From positions 5,172,501-5,236,500 of the forward strand of contig NZ_JACHMG010000001.1 of NCBI RefSeq assembly GCF_014204865.1: a stretch of DNA of 64,000 nucleotides, read 5' to 3'. Positions 17,196-26,416 of the stretch are shown in pieces (position 1 is the stretch's first letter; each line of letters begins with the position of its first letter). A program made the position numbers and the translations under genes. Source of the DNA: Amycolatopsis jiangsuensis (GTDB lineage: Bacteria; Actinomycetota; Actinomycetes; Mycobacteriales; Pseudonocardiaceae). Below the pieces are notes generated by a model, which did no database searches, had not been told where the DNA came from, and was given only the letters and a program-made list of their open reading frames with translations.

Positions 17196-17854
17196 CGTCC
17201 CTCCCCGTTCCCCGGCGAGCCCTGGGCCCGCCCGGCACTCCGGGACCCCTCCGGAGTGGCGTGCTTGCGTTTGCTTTCGTGAGTTGGGACGTCGGGCCGG
17301 GCGTCCGGGTTCCGCAGATGACCGAGAACCTTCGCGAGTTTTCCCCTGCCCCGTGCGCACCGGCTCTTCACCGTGCCCTCGGCGATACCCAGCATCTTCG
17401 CCGTCTCGGCCACCGAATAGCCCTCGACGTCGACCAGCACGATCGGCGCCCGCTGCTCCTCCGGCAGCTGGCCGAGCGCCTGGTGCACGAGCAGGCTGGT
17501 CTCCCGTTCCGCCATCGAATCACCGGGGGCGACCGGCTCGTTGAACCCGGTCTCGGGCAGCGGCACGGTCGGGCGGGCCTGCCGGCGGCGGATCCGGTCG
17601 AGGCAGGCGTTCACCACGATCCGGTGCAGCCACGTGGTGACCTGCGATTCGGCCCGGAACTTCCCGGCGGCGCGGAAAGCCGAGATGAACGCCTCCTGCA
17701 GCGCGTCCGCCGCCTCCTCGGGGTCACGCAGCGTCCGCAGCGCGACCGCCCACATGCGGTCACGATGTCGCCGGACCAGTTCACTGAACGCGTGCGGATC
17801 CCCGGCGGCGTGCGCCGCTATGAGGTCGGCATCCGTGGGAGCTGCAGCCGTCAC
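17192..17854 (-). CDS. sigM: ECF sigma factor SigM
   Basis: A 220-residue ECF sigma factor. Region 2 (about residues 20-90) includes DPEEAADALQEAFISAFR and TTWLHRIVVNACLDRIRRR. Region 4 (about 125-180) has LPEEQRAPIVLVDVEGYS and a helix-turn-helix ending GTVKSRCARGRGKL. Synteny with trxB-trxA, the adjacent anti-sigma gene and murJ identifies it as the SigM orthologue. It starts 31 bp after the pseudokinase gene, and its stop overlaps the anti-sigma start, giving coupled translation. Confidence 0.92.
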   Translation of the reverse strand: MTAAAPTDADLIAAHAAGDPHAFSELVRRHRDRMWAVALRTLRDPEEAADALQEAFISAFRAAGKFRAESQVTTWLHRIVVNACLDRIRRRQARPTVPLPETGFNEPVAPGDSMAERETSLLVHQALGQLPEEQRAPIVLVDVEGYSVAETAKMLGIAEGTVKSRCARGRGKLAKVLGHLRNPDARPDVPTHESKRKHATPEGSRSAGRAQGSPGNGEGR

Positions 17855-17885
17855 CCGGCAGAGCCTACTGAGTCCGGCGCATCGC

Positions 17886-19475
17886 TCACTGCGCAGGCAG
17901 GAAGCTCAAGTCTCCGAACTCGCTGACGAAGCTGTCCCCCTCGTCGCCACCCAGCTGGGTGATCCAGACGATGAAGTACTTGCTCTCCGTCGGCTGCTGC
18001 AGCGGGATGGTGGTGTCGGTGCCCTTGAGGTCACCGCTGCCGACCACCTTGGTCTCGTCGAGATCCGGCTTCTTGCTGTCCGCGCTGCGGATCTCGACCT
18101 TGGTGCCCGGGCTGTCCGCGGTGATCTTCACCTGGGCGAGCTTCACCGGATCGTCGAACGCCACCGCGATGCCCACGCCGGGCTTCAACGCCGGCAGCTG
18201 CTGCTGGTACTCGTCGGTGCGCCAGATCGTGCCCGGATCGCCGTCGATCGTGTTCTTCGCGCGGCTCGTGTTGTCGCCCTCGCCCTCCGGGTTGTACACG
18301 GTCGCGGAGTCCGGCTGCACCGGATCGCCGACCTTCGGACCGGAGGAGGACGACGGTGGCGGCGCCGGCTGGTTCGCCGAGCCGCTCGGGGTGGGCGTGG
18401 CGGCGACGTTGATCGCGGGACCGCTGGACGAATTGTCGCCCTGGAACAGATTGATCAGCATCAGTCCGCCCCAGGCCAGGATCACCACGGTCGCCACCAC
18501 GAGCACGGTCACCCCGAAGGCCAGCTTCCGCCGCCGCGCGACGTCCTTCACCGGCTTCTTCGTGGTCCAGATCGTGCCGTCCGATTCGGATTCGGACTGG
18601 CCGACCGTTTGGATCAGCTGCGTGCGCTCCTCGTTCTCGGCCACCTGGTCCAGCACCCGCAGGATCGCCGAGCTGGTGCGGATACCGCCGCTGCCGCCGT
18701 CCTCGATCGTGCGCACGGCCAGCGACGACAGCTCCGCCGGCACGGCAGGCACCAGCGACCGCGGCGGGACCACGTGTCCCTGCGGCGTCAACGGTGCGGC
18801 CGGGATGGCGGGCGGGCCGCCGGGCAACGCCCAACGGCCGGTGAGCAGCAGGTAGAGCACCGCGCCGAGGGCCTTCACGTCGTCCCGCAGCGTCGCTTCC
18901 GGCAGTGGACCGGGGAACGCCAGCTTCAGCGCGCCACCGGGCGTGAGCCGCAGCCGCTGCGGATGGTCGAGGCCGAGAACCAGGCCATTCTGGTGGGCGT
19001 GGTCGACCGCCTCGGCGAGCGCCTGCACCATCCGGGCGGCCGCACCGGGTGCCACCGGACGCTGCGCGACCAGGTCGACCAGGTCACTGCCCTTCGTCCA
19101 CTCGGCCACCACGACGCCGAGCAGCCCTTCACTGGACGTGACGCCACTGCCGAGACTGAGCACGTCCAGCACGCGGGCGACGCCGCCGTGGCCGAACTTC
19201 GACGCGTGCGCGGCCCGCTCCAGCGTGCGCCGGGCGAGCCGGGCCGCCTCCGGATCCGCCGGATCGCCGACCAGCAGGGTCAGCGCCACATCCCGTTTCA
19301 GCTGGCCGTCTCGTGCCCGCCACAGGTGCGCGGCGGCTCGTTCGTCCACCCCGAACTGGGCGAGCAGGCGGTACCGGCCGTCCCCCACGACCCGCCCAGG
19401 GGCCAGCGAACCACCCCGGGCACGGATGCCCGCGCGGTCTGCCTCCCCCGCCTGAACGCTTCGTCTCGTGTCCAC
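17886..19475 (-). CDS. Membrane pseudokinase with extracellular discoidin-like domain (MurJ partner)
   Basis: A 529-residue protein. A Ser/Thr-kinase-like fold spans about residues 33-285, but the catalytic loop reads GLVLGLDHPQRL instead of HRDxKxxN and the DFG position reads KLAFPGP, so it should be inactive. A membrane segment is at about 318-343. The outside part has a Pro/Ser linker and a C-terminal domain with features of F5/8-type ligand-binding folds (IDGDPGTIWRT). In M. tuberculosis this pseudokinase is fused to MurJ and recruits FhaA after PknB phosphorylation; here it is a separate gene 82 bp after murJ. Confidence 0.85.
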   Translation of the reverse strand: MDTRRSVQAGEADRAGIRARGGSLAPGRVVGDGRYRLLAQFGVDERAAAHLWRARDGQLKRDVALTLLVGDPADPEAARLARRTLERAAHASKFGHGGVARVLDVLSLGSGVTSSEGLLGVVVAEWTKGSDLVDLVAQRPVAPGAAARMVQALAEAVDHAHQNGLVLGLDHPQRLRLTPGGALKLAFPGPLPEATLRDDVKALGAVLYLLLTGRWALPGGPPAIPAAPLTPQGHVVPPRSLVPAVPAELSSLAVRTIEDGGSGGIRTSSAILRVLDQVAENEERTQLIQTVGQSESESDGTIWTTKKPVKDVARRRKLAFGVTVLVVATVVILAWGGLMLINLFQGDNSSSGPAINVAATPTPSGSANQPAPPPSSSSGPKVGDPVQPDSATVYNPEGEGDNTSRAKNTIDGDPGTIWRTDEYQQQLPALKPGVGIAVAFDDPVKLAQVKITADSPGTKVEIRSADSKKPDLDETKVVGSGDLKGTDTTIPLQQPTESKYFIVWITQLGGDEGDSFVSEFGDLSFLPAQ

Positions 19476-19557
19476 GCTTCTCTCCTGCTTCGCGATCCCG
19501 GATCCGAGGGTACCCGGATCAGGCCCGCGGGAAGCGTCGTGAGTCGTGAATCAATCG

Positions 19558-22041
19558 TTACCCGCGCTTGATCAATCGGGTGAGTCGCGAGGTCGCCGGC
19601 CGAAGTTCCTCGACCTTCAGCGCGATGAGCACCCCGAACGAGACCGCGATACCGACGATCCCCTGCAGGATCAGCTTGATCCAGGCCTGCAGCGTCGGCC
19701 CGAGTGAATCGGGCACGATCTGCCCGGCCAGCCACGCCGCGCCGATCCCGAGGACGCTGGCCACGACGGTGAACAGGATGACGCCGATCACCCGTTTGCT
19801 GCGCAGGTTGCCGAGCGTGACCCACAGCCAGATCTGCCCGAGCATCGCGCCGACCACGTAGGTCAGCGCGTTGACCATCATCACGCCGAGCACGACGTTG
19901 TCGCCGTTGAGCAGCACCGGGCACAGGAACAGCAGCGGTACCTTGACCAAGGTCATCACGATCATGATCAACGTCGGCGTGCGGGCGTCCTTCATCGCGT
20001 AGAACACCCGCATCTGCAGCATCACCAGCGCGTACGGCAGCAGCGCGAAAGCCGAGATGGCCAGCGCCTGCCCGAGCCGCTCGGCGTTCTCCAGCGACCC
20101 CTTGCCCAGGGTGAACATGGCGACGCCGATCGACGAACCGACGATCGTCATCACCGCGGAGATCGGCACGAGCGTCACGGTCGAGATCCGGGAGGCGTAC
20201 GACAGGTCGCCGATCAGCTTCTTCGTGTCGCCGTCGGCGGCCGCCCGGCTCAGCCGCGGCATGATCGCGGTCAGCAGCGAAACCCCGAGTACGCCGTAGG
20301 GCAGCTGGAACAGCAGCCAGGCGTAGTTGTAGGCGGTGACGCCGCCCGCGGTGCCCTTGGTCAGCACGCGGGTGGTGATCGTGAGCCCGATCTGGCTGAC
20401 CGCCACGTACCCCACGACCCACAGCGCGAGACCGCCGAACTCCTTCATCCGCCGGTCGAGACCCCACCGCCAGCGCGGACGGAACCCGGTGCGCAGCAGC
20501 GGCGGCAGCAGGATGAGCGCCTGCGCCGCGATCCCGCCGGTCACGCCGAGGCCCAGGGTGAGCACCTTCGGATCGGTGATCGAGGGATGGTCGCCGTCGA
20601 TCGAACCCGGCATCACCCACAGCACCAGGATCGTGAAGATGACGACCATGTTGTTGATCACCGGCGCCCAGGCCGTCGGCCCGAACACGTGCTTGGCGTT
20701 CAGCATCGCCGAGACCAGCGCGAACACGCCGTAGAAGAAGATCTCCGGCAGCAGCAGGTACGCGAAGGCCGTGGTGAGGTCGGCGCTGGCCTGCCCGGAG
20801 GAGTCGATGTAGAGCGAGGTGAAGGCCGGCGCCGCGAGCACGGCGATCACCGTGCCGCCGAAGAGCACGGTCACTCCGACCGTCAGCAGCCGCTGCGCGT
20901 ACGCCTCGCCGTGGTCGGGGTCGTCCTGTGACCGCACCAGCAACGGCACGACCACACTGGTCAGCACGCCGCCGAGGAGCAGTTCGAAGATGATGTTCGG
21001 CATCGTGTTGGCGACGTTGAACGAGTCGTTCACCACGCCGGTGCCGATCACGATCGCCAGCAGCACCTTCCACAGGAAGCCGGTGATGCGGCTGATCAGC
21101 GACGCGATCGCCATCCGGCCGCTGGCCTTCGCCACCGAAGGGGCCTTCGCGGGTGCCGGCTGCTCGGGCGCACTCGGCTCGGCCGGACGGGCGAGCGGCG
21201 CGTCCTTGATCCGCGGCATGACCTGAGTGGCCAGCGCGTCGTACGGACGCATCACGTCCGGGTCGGCGGTCGGCCAGCGCGAGGCCGGCATCGGCACCCC
21301 GGCGGTGCGCGGGATGAACCGGGTGGCGTCCGGATCCCGCATCGCCTCTTCCTGCCACGGCCGGACCGGTGCGCCCGGGCGCGGACCACGGCCGCGGTGC
21401 ACCGGCGGGAGCTGCTGCGGCCCGGAGGCCGGGCCCGGCGACGGTGGCGGCGCGCTCCCCGGCTGCGGCAGCGGCGAACGGCCGGACTGCGGTGGCTTCC
21501 GCGGACCGGCCGGAGGGAGGTTCTGCGGACCGCTGGGAGGCCCCGGCGGCGGCATTTTCTGCGGTCCGGACGGCGGGATCTGCTGCGGGCCGCTGGGTGG
21601 CCCGGACGGCGGCATCTTCTGCGGAGTGCCTGGCGGCAGCGGCTGTTTCGAGGTACGTGGTGGCTGGCGGCGGGGCGGCGCTACGCCGTTACGCGTCGGG
21701 CGCTGCTGGCCGTTCGGTGGCGGCTGACGGCGCTGTGGCCGCTCCCCGCGCTGCGGTCGCTCGGCGGGACCCGGCGGCGGCTGCCCCGGTACCGGCATCC
21801 GGCGGGTGCCGTTGGGCGGGGGCTGGCGGCGTTCGGCGGGCGGCTGCCCCTGGGGCGGAGGCGGTGGCTGGCGTCGGGCGTCGCGGACCGCGCGACGCGG
21901 CTCACCACCCCGTTCACCGCCCCGTTCGTCACGCCGCGGCGGCGCGCCGTCCCGTCGAGGACGGTTCGCACGCTCGGGTGGTTGACCCGGCTCTTCGTCC
22001 ACCGCGTGCCCAATCCTCGACTGCTCCTGGTCCGCCGCCAT
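19558..22041 (-). CDS. murJ: Lipid II flippase MurJ (MviN)
   Basis: An 827-residue membrane protein of the MOP superfamily that flips lipid II across the membrane for wall synthesis. The last ~515 residues carry about 14 hydrophobic segments with MurJ features such as RITGFLWKVLLAIVIGTG and AMKDARTPT. The first ~310 residues are a cytoplasmic, Pro/Gly/Arg/Gln-rich disordered tail with repeats such as PPSGPQ and PPPGPPSGPQ, common in actinobacterial MurJ. Unlike the mycobacterial protein it lacks a fused pseudokinase, which follows as its own gene. Confidence 0.93.
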   Translation of the reverse strand: MAADQEQSRIGHAVDEEPGQPPERANRPRRDGAPPRRDERGGERGGEPRRAVRDARRQPPPPPQGQPPAERRQPPPNGTRRMPVPGQPPPGPAERPQRGERPQRRQPPPNGQQRPTRNGVAPPRRQPPRTSKQPLPPGTPQKMPPSGPPSGPQQIPPSGPQKMPPPGPPSGPQNLPPAGPRKPPQSGRSPLPQPGSAPPPSPGPASGPQQLPPVHRGRGPRPGAPVRPWQEEAMRDPDATRFIPRTAGVPMPASRWPTADPDVMRPYDALATQVMPRIKDAPLARPAEPSAPEQPAPAKAPSVAKASGRMAIASLISRITGFLWKVLLAIVIGTGVVNDSFNVANTMPNIIFELLLGGVLTSVVVPLLVRSQDDPDHGEAYAQRLLTVGVTVLFGGTVIAVLAAPAFTSLYIDSSGQASADLTTAFAYLLLPEIFFYGVFALVSAMLNAKHVFGPTAWAPVINNMVVIFTILVLWVMPGSIDGDHPSITDPKVLTLGLGVTGGIAAQALILLPPLLRTGFRPRWRWGLDRRMKEFGGLALWVVGYVAVSQIGLTITTRVLTKGTAGGVTAYNYAWLLFQLPYGVLGVSLLTAIMPRLSRAAADGDTKKLIGDLSYASRISTVTLVPISAVMTIVGSSIGVAMFTLGKGSLENAERLGQALAISAFALLPYALVMLQMRVFYAMKDARTPTLIMIVMTLVKVPLLFLCPVLLNGDNVVLGVMMVNALTYVVGAMLGQIWLWVTLGNLRSKRVIGVILFTVVASVLGIGAAWLAGQIVPDSLGPTLQAWIKLILQGIVGIAVSFGVLIALKVEELRPATSRLTRLIKRG

Positions 22042-22101
22042 TGTGGCAGCGTCGACCCAGGGTAATCGGGAACGGGCGGGCGCACCCGGCCCGCCGGGAG
22101 G

Positions 22102-24279
22102 TCAGCCCGAACGGCCGCGTGCCGCCCGACTCTCCTTCACCCGCCGGTAGATGCGCCGAGACGCCAGCAGGAGCAGCGCGCAACCAGCGACGACGGTGAC
22201 GATGATCGTGATCGGGCCGTACTCGGTCGAGGTCAGCTCGAAGCGTGCGGTGGAACCCAGCGTCGTTCCCACCGGGGTGGTCAAGGACACATCGACGCTG
22301 AGCCTGCCCGCGCGCAGCGCCTCGATCTGGAGGTATTCCGTTTTGCCGCCCTTGGCCGGGAAGAACCGGTTCTGCGCCTGTGCCGCCTCCGGCCGGATGC
22401 CCACGTTGTTGGTGAGCGCGATCTGCGCGTCGATGCCGACCGGCAGCTCGTTGTTCACATACACCGGCAGCGGCGACGCGCCGGACGCGAGCGCGATCGT
22501 CTGCCGCGGCTGTTCGACGGTGACCTGGTCGCGGATGGCGCTGAGCTCGGCGTTCGCGTTCGCCCCCGCGGCCAGCGGGGACGGCGGGTCCAGCGCGGCC
22601 GAGCTGCCGCGGACCAGCGCGTCGCGCACCGGCTCCACGATCGCCTTCGGCTCGACCCGGTTGGTGATGTCCGCCCGCATCGCCGACATCAGCCCGGCCG
22701 CCCGCCGGTCGAGTTCGGAGAGCTGATCGGCGACCGCGGCGCGCCCGGCGCCGGACGGGTTCCGCTGGTCGGTGGCGAAGGACGCGGACCCGGTCGGCTC
22801 GGTCCGCAGCAGCTGCGACAGCGACGATTCGGTGGTGACCTCGCTGTCGGTCAGCTCGCCGAGACCGCGGAGGAAGGCGTTCAGCTCGTCGGTCGGCACG
22901 GTCCACCGCCGCGGCGGCGCGACCAGCAGGCTGGCACCGTTCGCCGCCTCGGGACGGCCGAGCCCGGCCTCGAACGCGATCGCGGCGAGCCCGTTCTGGG
23001 TGGCGACCGCGCGCTGTGCCGCGCCGCTGACCGTGGTCGGCGCCTGCGGCCCGGGAGCGAACCCGGCGAGCGCGCTCGCGATGATCCCGTTCGACGGCTG
23101 CGCCCGCACGCCGCCGGGCAGCGTCACCGCACCGCTGACGTTCTCGGCATCGCGGCTCGACCGCAGCTGGGACCCGTCGGTGAGCACCGTGCGGTAACCG
23201 GCCTCGGACGCGGCGGACAGCGCCTGGTCGTCCAGCGGGCCACCGGGCCACAACACGCCGGTCTCCGGCTCGACGTCGAGCATGTCCCTGATCGTCGTGG
23301 CGCCGCTGAGCGCGGTGGTCATCAGCCCGGTGTCGGGGTTGCCCTCCGCGTCGCGCACCTTGCCGAGGGTGGTCAGATCGGCGTCGCCGTACGGCATCGG
23401 CACCACGCAGCGGTCCTTGACCAGCGCACGCAGCGAGCTCAGCCAGTCGCCCGCCGCGGCCGCGCCCTTGCCGGGCGAACCGGCGGCGAGGTAGCCGCGG
23501 CTCATCGTGTCGACGGTCCGCAGCAGATCGGGGTCGATCGCGAAACACAGCGAGCCGGCGATCTTCCCGTTCGACTCCGCCGCGCGCGCAGCCGACACCA
23601 GCGAGTACAGCCGTCCGGTCGGGCTCAGCTCCCGCGCGAGCGAATCGTCGGTGAGGTTCAGCCGGGTGCCGTAGGCGGCCGAAGAGACGTGATTCGCGTC
23701 GTCGGCGATCGGCCACAACATGGTGACCTTGGCGTGCCGGGCGGTCGGCGAACCGTCCTGTCCCGGCGAGGACAGCACCGGCATCAGCAGGCTCACCGCG
23801 GCGAGCCGGGCGGTGCCGCCGAACTCCGGCGTGCCGTTCACGTTCACCAGCAGCGGGTAGACGCCGGGAAGGGAGAAGTGCGCGGCCCGTTCGCCGGTGA
23901 GCGGCACCCGTACGTCGAGCCGGGCGCTCTGGCCGGGCTCCAGCGATTCGCTGAGCGTGCTGAACTCGGTGAGCGGGCTGTCCTGCACCGGCTCGCCGTT
24001 CAGGATGCCGGACATCGCCCGCGTCCCGCCGACCCGGTCGCCGACCTGGAGCCGGACCTGCGGACGGTCGATCCGGCGGTCACCGATGTTGGTCACCGTG
24101 CCCGACACCTGCAGCTGCGTGCTGGATCCGGTGATCAGGCGCGGGCTCAGCCGGCCGAGGTCGATCCGCAGCCGCGGCGACTGCGTGGACGGCTCCTCCT
24201 GCGCCCCCGCGGGCGTGCCGAACAACGCGGCAGCGGCGAGGACCAGCAAGGACAGCAAGAAGGCGGCGGGCCGCTTCAC
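22102..24279 (-). CDS. DUF6049 family secreted/membrane-anchored protein
   Basis: A 725-residue protein, orthologue by position of M. tuberculosis Rv3909. It has a cleavable-type signal peptide at 1-26 (LLSLLVLAAAALFGTPAGAQ), a large external region, and one C-terminal membrane segment near 690-712 followed by RRIYRRVKESRAARGRSG. The function is unknown. Its fixed place between mutT4 and murJ suggests a role with lipid II export or envelope assembly. It starts 14 bp after the mutT4 stop. Confidence 0.85.
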   Translation of the reverse strand: MKRPAAFLLSLLVLAAAALFGTPAGAQEEPSTQSPRLRIDLGRLSPRLITGSSTQLQVSGTVTNIGDRRIDRPQVRLQVGDRVGGTRAMSGILNGEPVQDSPLTEFSTLSESLEPGQSARLDVRVPLTGERAAHFSLPGVYPLLVNVNGTPEFGGTARLAAVSLLMPVLSSPGQDGSPTARHAKVTMLWPIADDANHVSSAAYGTRLNLTDDSLARELSPTGRLYSLVSAARAAESNGKIAGSLCFAIDPDLLRTVDTMSRGYLAAGSPGKGAAAAGDWLSSLRALVKDRCVVPMPYGDADLTTLGKVRDAEGNPDTGLMTTALSGATTIRDMLDVEPETGVLWPGGPLDDQALSAASEAGYRTVLTDGSQLRSSRDAENVSGAVTLPGGVRAQPSNGIIASALAGFAPGPQAPTTVSGAAQRAVATQNGLAAIAFEAGLGRPEAANGASLLVAPPRRWTVPTDELNAFLRGLGELTDSEVTTESSLSQLLRTEPTGSASFATDQRNPSGAGRAAVADQLSELDRRAAGLMSAMRADITNRVEPKAIVEPVRDALVRGSSAALDPPSPLAAGANANAELSAIRDQVTVEQPRQTIALASGASPLPVYVNNELPVGIDAQIALTNNVGIRPEAAQAQNRFFPAKGGKTEYLQIEALRAGRLSVDVSLTTPVGTTLGSTARFELTSTEYGPITIIVTVVAGCALLLLASRRIYRRVKESRAARGRSG

Positions 24280-24293
24280 TCGGGTGCTCCCTC

Positions 24294-24800
24294 TCAGGCG
24301 AGCTCGTCGGGGGCGAGCAGTTCTCCCGCCTTGCGGACCAGCTTGCGCTCGTCCGCGTAGGCGAGGGTGGTCTCCAGCTCGGCCAGCCGTACCCAGGCGA
24401 CCTCGGTGACCTCGACGTCCTCGTCGGAGAGCGCACCGCCGGTCGACTCGAGCAGGAAGTGGTGCACGGTCTTGTGCACCCGCCGCTGCTGGGCCACGAA
24501 CCAGTAGTCGATGGTGCCCAGCGGGCGCAGTACGCGTGCTGAGATGCCGGTTTCCTCCTTCACCTCGCGCACCGCGGTCTGCTCCACCGTCTCACCGTCC
24601 TCGATGTGCCCCTTCGGCAATGACCACAGCAGTCTGCCGTGCCGGTCCAGCCGGCCGATCAGCACCGCGTGTTCCCGGTCGGCGTCCAGCACCAGTCCGC
24701 CTGCCGAGGTCTCGTCGACCGTGGTCAGCCGCCTGCCGCGCCGGTGCCTGCGCCGCCTGCGCGGCTTCGGCGCTCCGGCGCGGCCGGCAGATCCAGACAT
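24294..24800 (-). CDS. mutT4: NUDIX hydrolase MutT4
   Basis: A 168-residue NUDIX hydrolase. The Nudix box is complete: G64, E70, R78, E79, E82, E83 and G85 in the GX5EX7REUXEEXGU pattern. The N-terminal 25 residues are very Arg-rich. The orthologue by synteny is M. tuberculosis MutT4 (Rv3908). The substrate is probably a nucleoside di- or triphosphate derivative, not determinable here. It is the first gene of the minus-strand envelope block and diverges from pcnA across about 100 bp. Confidence 0.9.
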   Translation of the reverse strand: MSGSAGRAGAPKPRRRRRHRRGRRLTTVDETSAGGLVLDADREHAVLIGRLDRHGRLLWSLPKGHIEDGETVEQTAVREVKEETGISARVLRPLGTIDYWFVAQQRRVHKTVHHFLLESTGGALSDEDVEVTEVAWVRLAELETTLAYADERKLVRKAGELLAPDELA

Positions 24801-24901
24801 GCTGCGATGCTAGAGCAACCGGTTGCCCGGGTACTCTGGCTCTCCGTGTCCGTGTCCGCCGGTGCCCGTAGTAGTGGTGCCCATTTCGTGGTGGGATTCA
24901 A

Positions 24902-26347
24902 GTGAGCAACCTGGTCGCCCAGCAGAACGCGGTGACGGAACTGATGCGAGTGTCTCCTCTGGCCGACGAGCTGGCGGAGCGGTTCGCCCGTGCCGGCCAC
25001 AGCCTCTACCTCGTCGGCGGCAGCGTGCGTGACGCGCTGCTCGGGCGGCTCTCGGCCGATCTCGACTTCACCACCGACGCCCGGCCGGACCGGGTGCTGG
25101 GGATCGTCAGCGAATGGGGAGACGCGGTCTGGGACGTCGGCATCGCGTTCGGCACGGTCGGGGTCACCAAGAACGGCATGACCCTCGAGATCACCACGTT
25201 TCGCGCGGACAGCTACGACCGGGTGGGCCGCAATCCGGAGGTCACCTTCGGCGACACCATCGAAGGCGACCTGCTGCGCCGCGACTTCACCGTCAACGCG
25301 ATGGCCATCGACCTGGTCACGAAGACGTTCATCGATCCGCACGACGGGATGGACGCGCTGCGGCTGCGGGTGCTCGACACGCCCGCGACGCCGCAGGAGT
25401 CGTTCGCCGACGATCCGCTCCGGATGATGCGTGCCGCGCGGTTCTCCGCCCAGCTCGGCTTCACCCCCGCGCCGCGGGTGGTGGAGGCGATGACGTCGAT
25501 GGCAGGGGAGATCGAGCGGATCACCGCCGAGCGGGTGCAGGCGGAGCTGTCCAAGCTGCTGCTCGCCGACGATCCGCGGCCGGGTCTGGAGCTGCTGGTG
25601 GACACCGGGCTGGCCGACCACGTGCTGCCCGAACTGCCGGGGATGCGGCTCGCGATCGACGAGCACCACCAGCACAAGGACGTCTACCAGCATTCGCTCA
25701 CCGTGCTCGCGCAGGCGATCGACCTGGAGCGGCGGCACGAACCGGCGTCGGAGCCGGATCTGGTGTTGCGGCTCGCGGCGCTGCTGCACGACGTGGGCAA
25801 GCCGGCCACGCGCGAGTTCCAGCCGGGCGGTGGCGTCAGCTTCCACCACCACGAGGTGGTCGGTGCCCGGATGGCGCGCAAGCGTTTGCGGGCGTTGAAG
25901 TACTCGAAGGAGATCGTGGAGGCGGTCTCCCAGCTGGTGTTCCTGCACCTGCGGTTCCACGGCTACGGCGGTGGCGAGTGGACCGATTCGGCGGTGCGTC
26001 GTTACGTGACCGACGCCGGTGAGCTGCTGACCCGGCTGCACAAGCTCGTCCGCGCCGACTGCACCACGCGCAACCGGCGCAAGGCGGCCGCGCTGCAGGC
26101 GACCTACGACGATCTCGAGGCACGCATCGTGCGGATCCGGGAGCAGGAGGACCTGAACCGGGTCCGCCCGGACCTCGACGGCAACGAGATCATGCGGCTG
26201 CTCGGCTTGGCGCCGGGCCCGCAGGTCGGGCGTGCCTGGAAGTTCCTCAAGGAGCTGCGGCTGGACCGCGGCCCGCTGGAGCACGAAGAGGCGGTGGCCG
26301 AGCTGAGGAAGTGGGCCGCGGCGGAGGGCATCACCCCGGCCGGCTGA
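24902..26347 (+). CDS. pcnA: CCA tRNA nucleotidyltransferase / poly(A) polymerase family
   Basis: A 481-residue protein that adds or repairs the CCA end of tRNAs. The nucleotidyltransferase head has YLVGGSVRDALLGR at about residues 36-49 and the catalytic DLD at 53-55. The RNA-binding region has GDLLRRDFTVNAMA. A C-terminal HD domain carries ALLHDVGKP near residue 297 and the HHHEVVGARM segment. Domain order and length fit the actinobacterial CCA-adding enzyme next to mutT4. GTG start at 24902. Confidence 0.94.
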   Translation: MSNLVAQQNAVTELMRVSPLADELAERFARAGHSLYLVGGSVRDALLGRLSADLDFTTDARPDRVLGIVSEWGDAVWDVGIAFGTVGVTKNGMTLEITTFRADSYDRVGRNPEVTFGDTIEGDLLRRDFTVNAMAIDLVTKTFIDPHDGMDALRLRVLDTPATPQESFADDPLRMMRAARFSAQLGFTPAPRVVEAMTSMAGEIERITAERVQAELSKLLLADDPRPGLELLVDTGLADHVLPELPGMRLAIDEHHQHKDVYQHSLTVLAQAIDLERRHEPASEPDLVLRLAALLHDVGKPATREFQPGGGVSFHHHEVVGARMARKRLRALKYSKEIVEAVSQLVFLHLRFHGYGGGEWTDSAVRRYVTDAGELLTRLHKLVRADCTTRNRRKAAALQATYDDLEARIVRIREQEDLNRVRPDLDGNEIMRLLGLAPGPQVGRAWKFLKELRLDRGPLEHEEAVAELRKWAAAEGITPAG

Positions 26348-26416
26348 GTTCCACGGCGACGTGCGGGAACTGCCGGGACAGGCCGGTGCTGGTCCGGATG
26401 GCGGAACGAGGATGAC

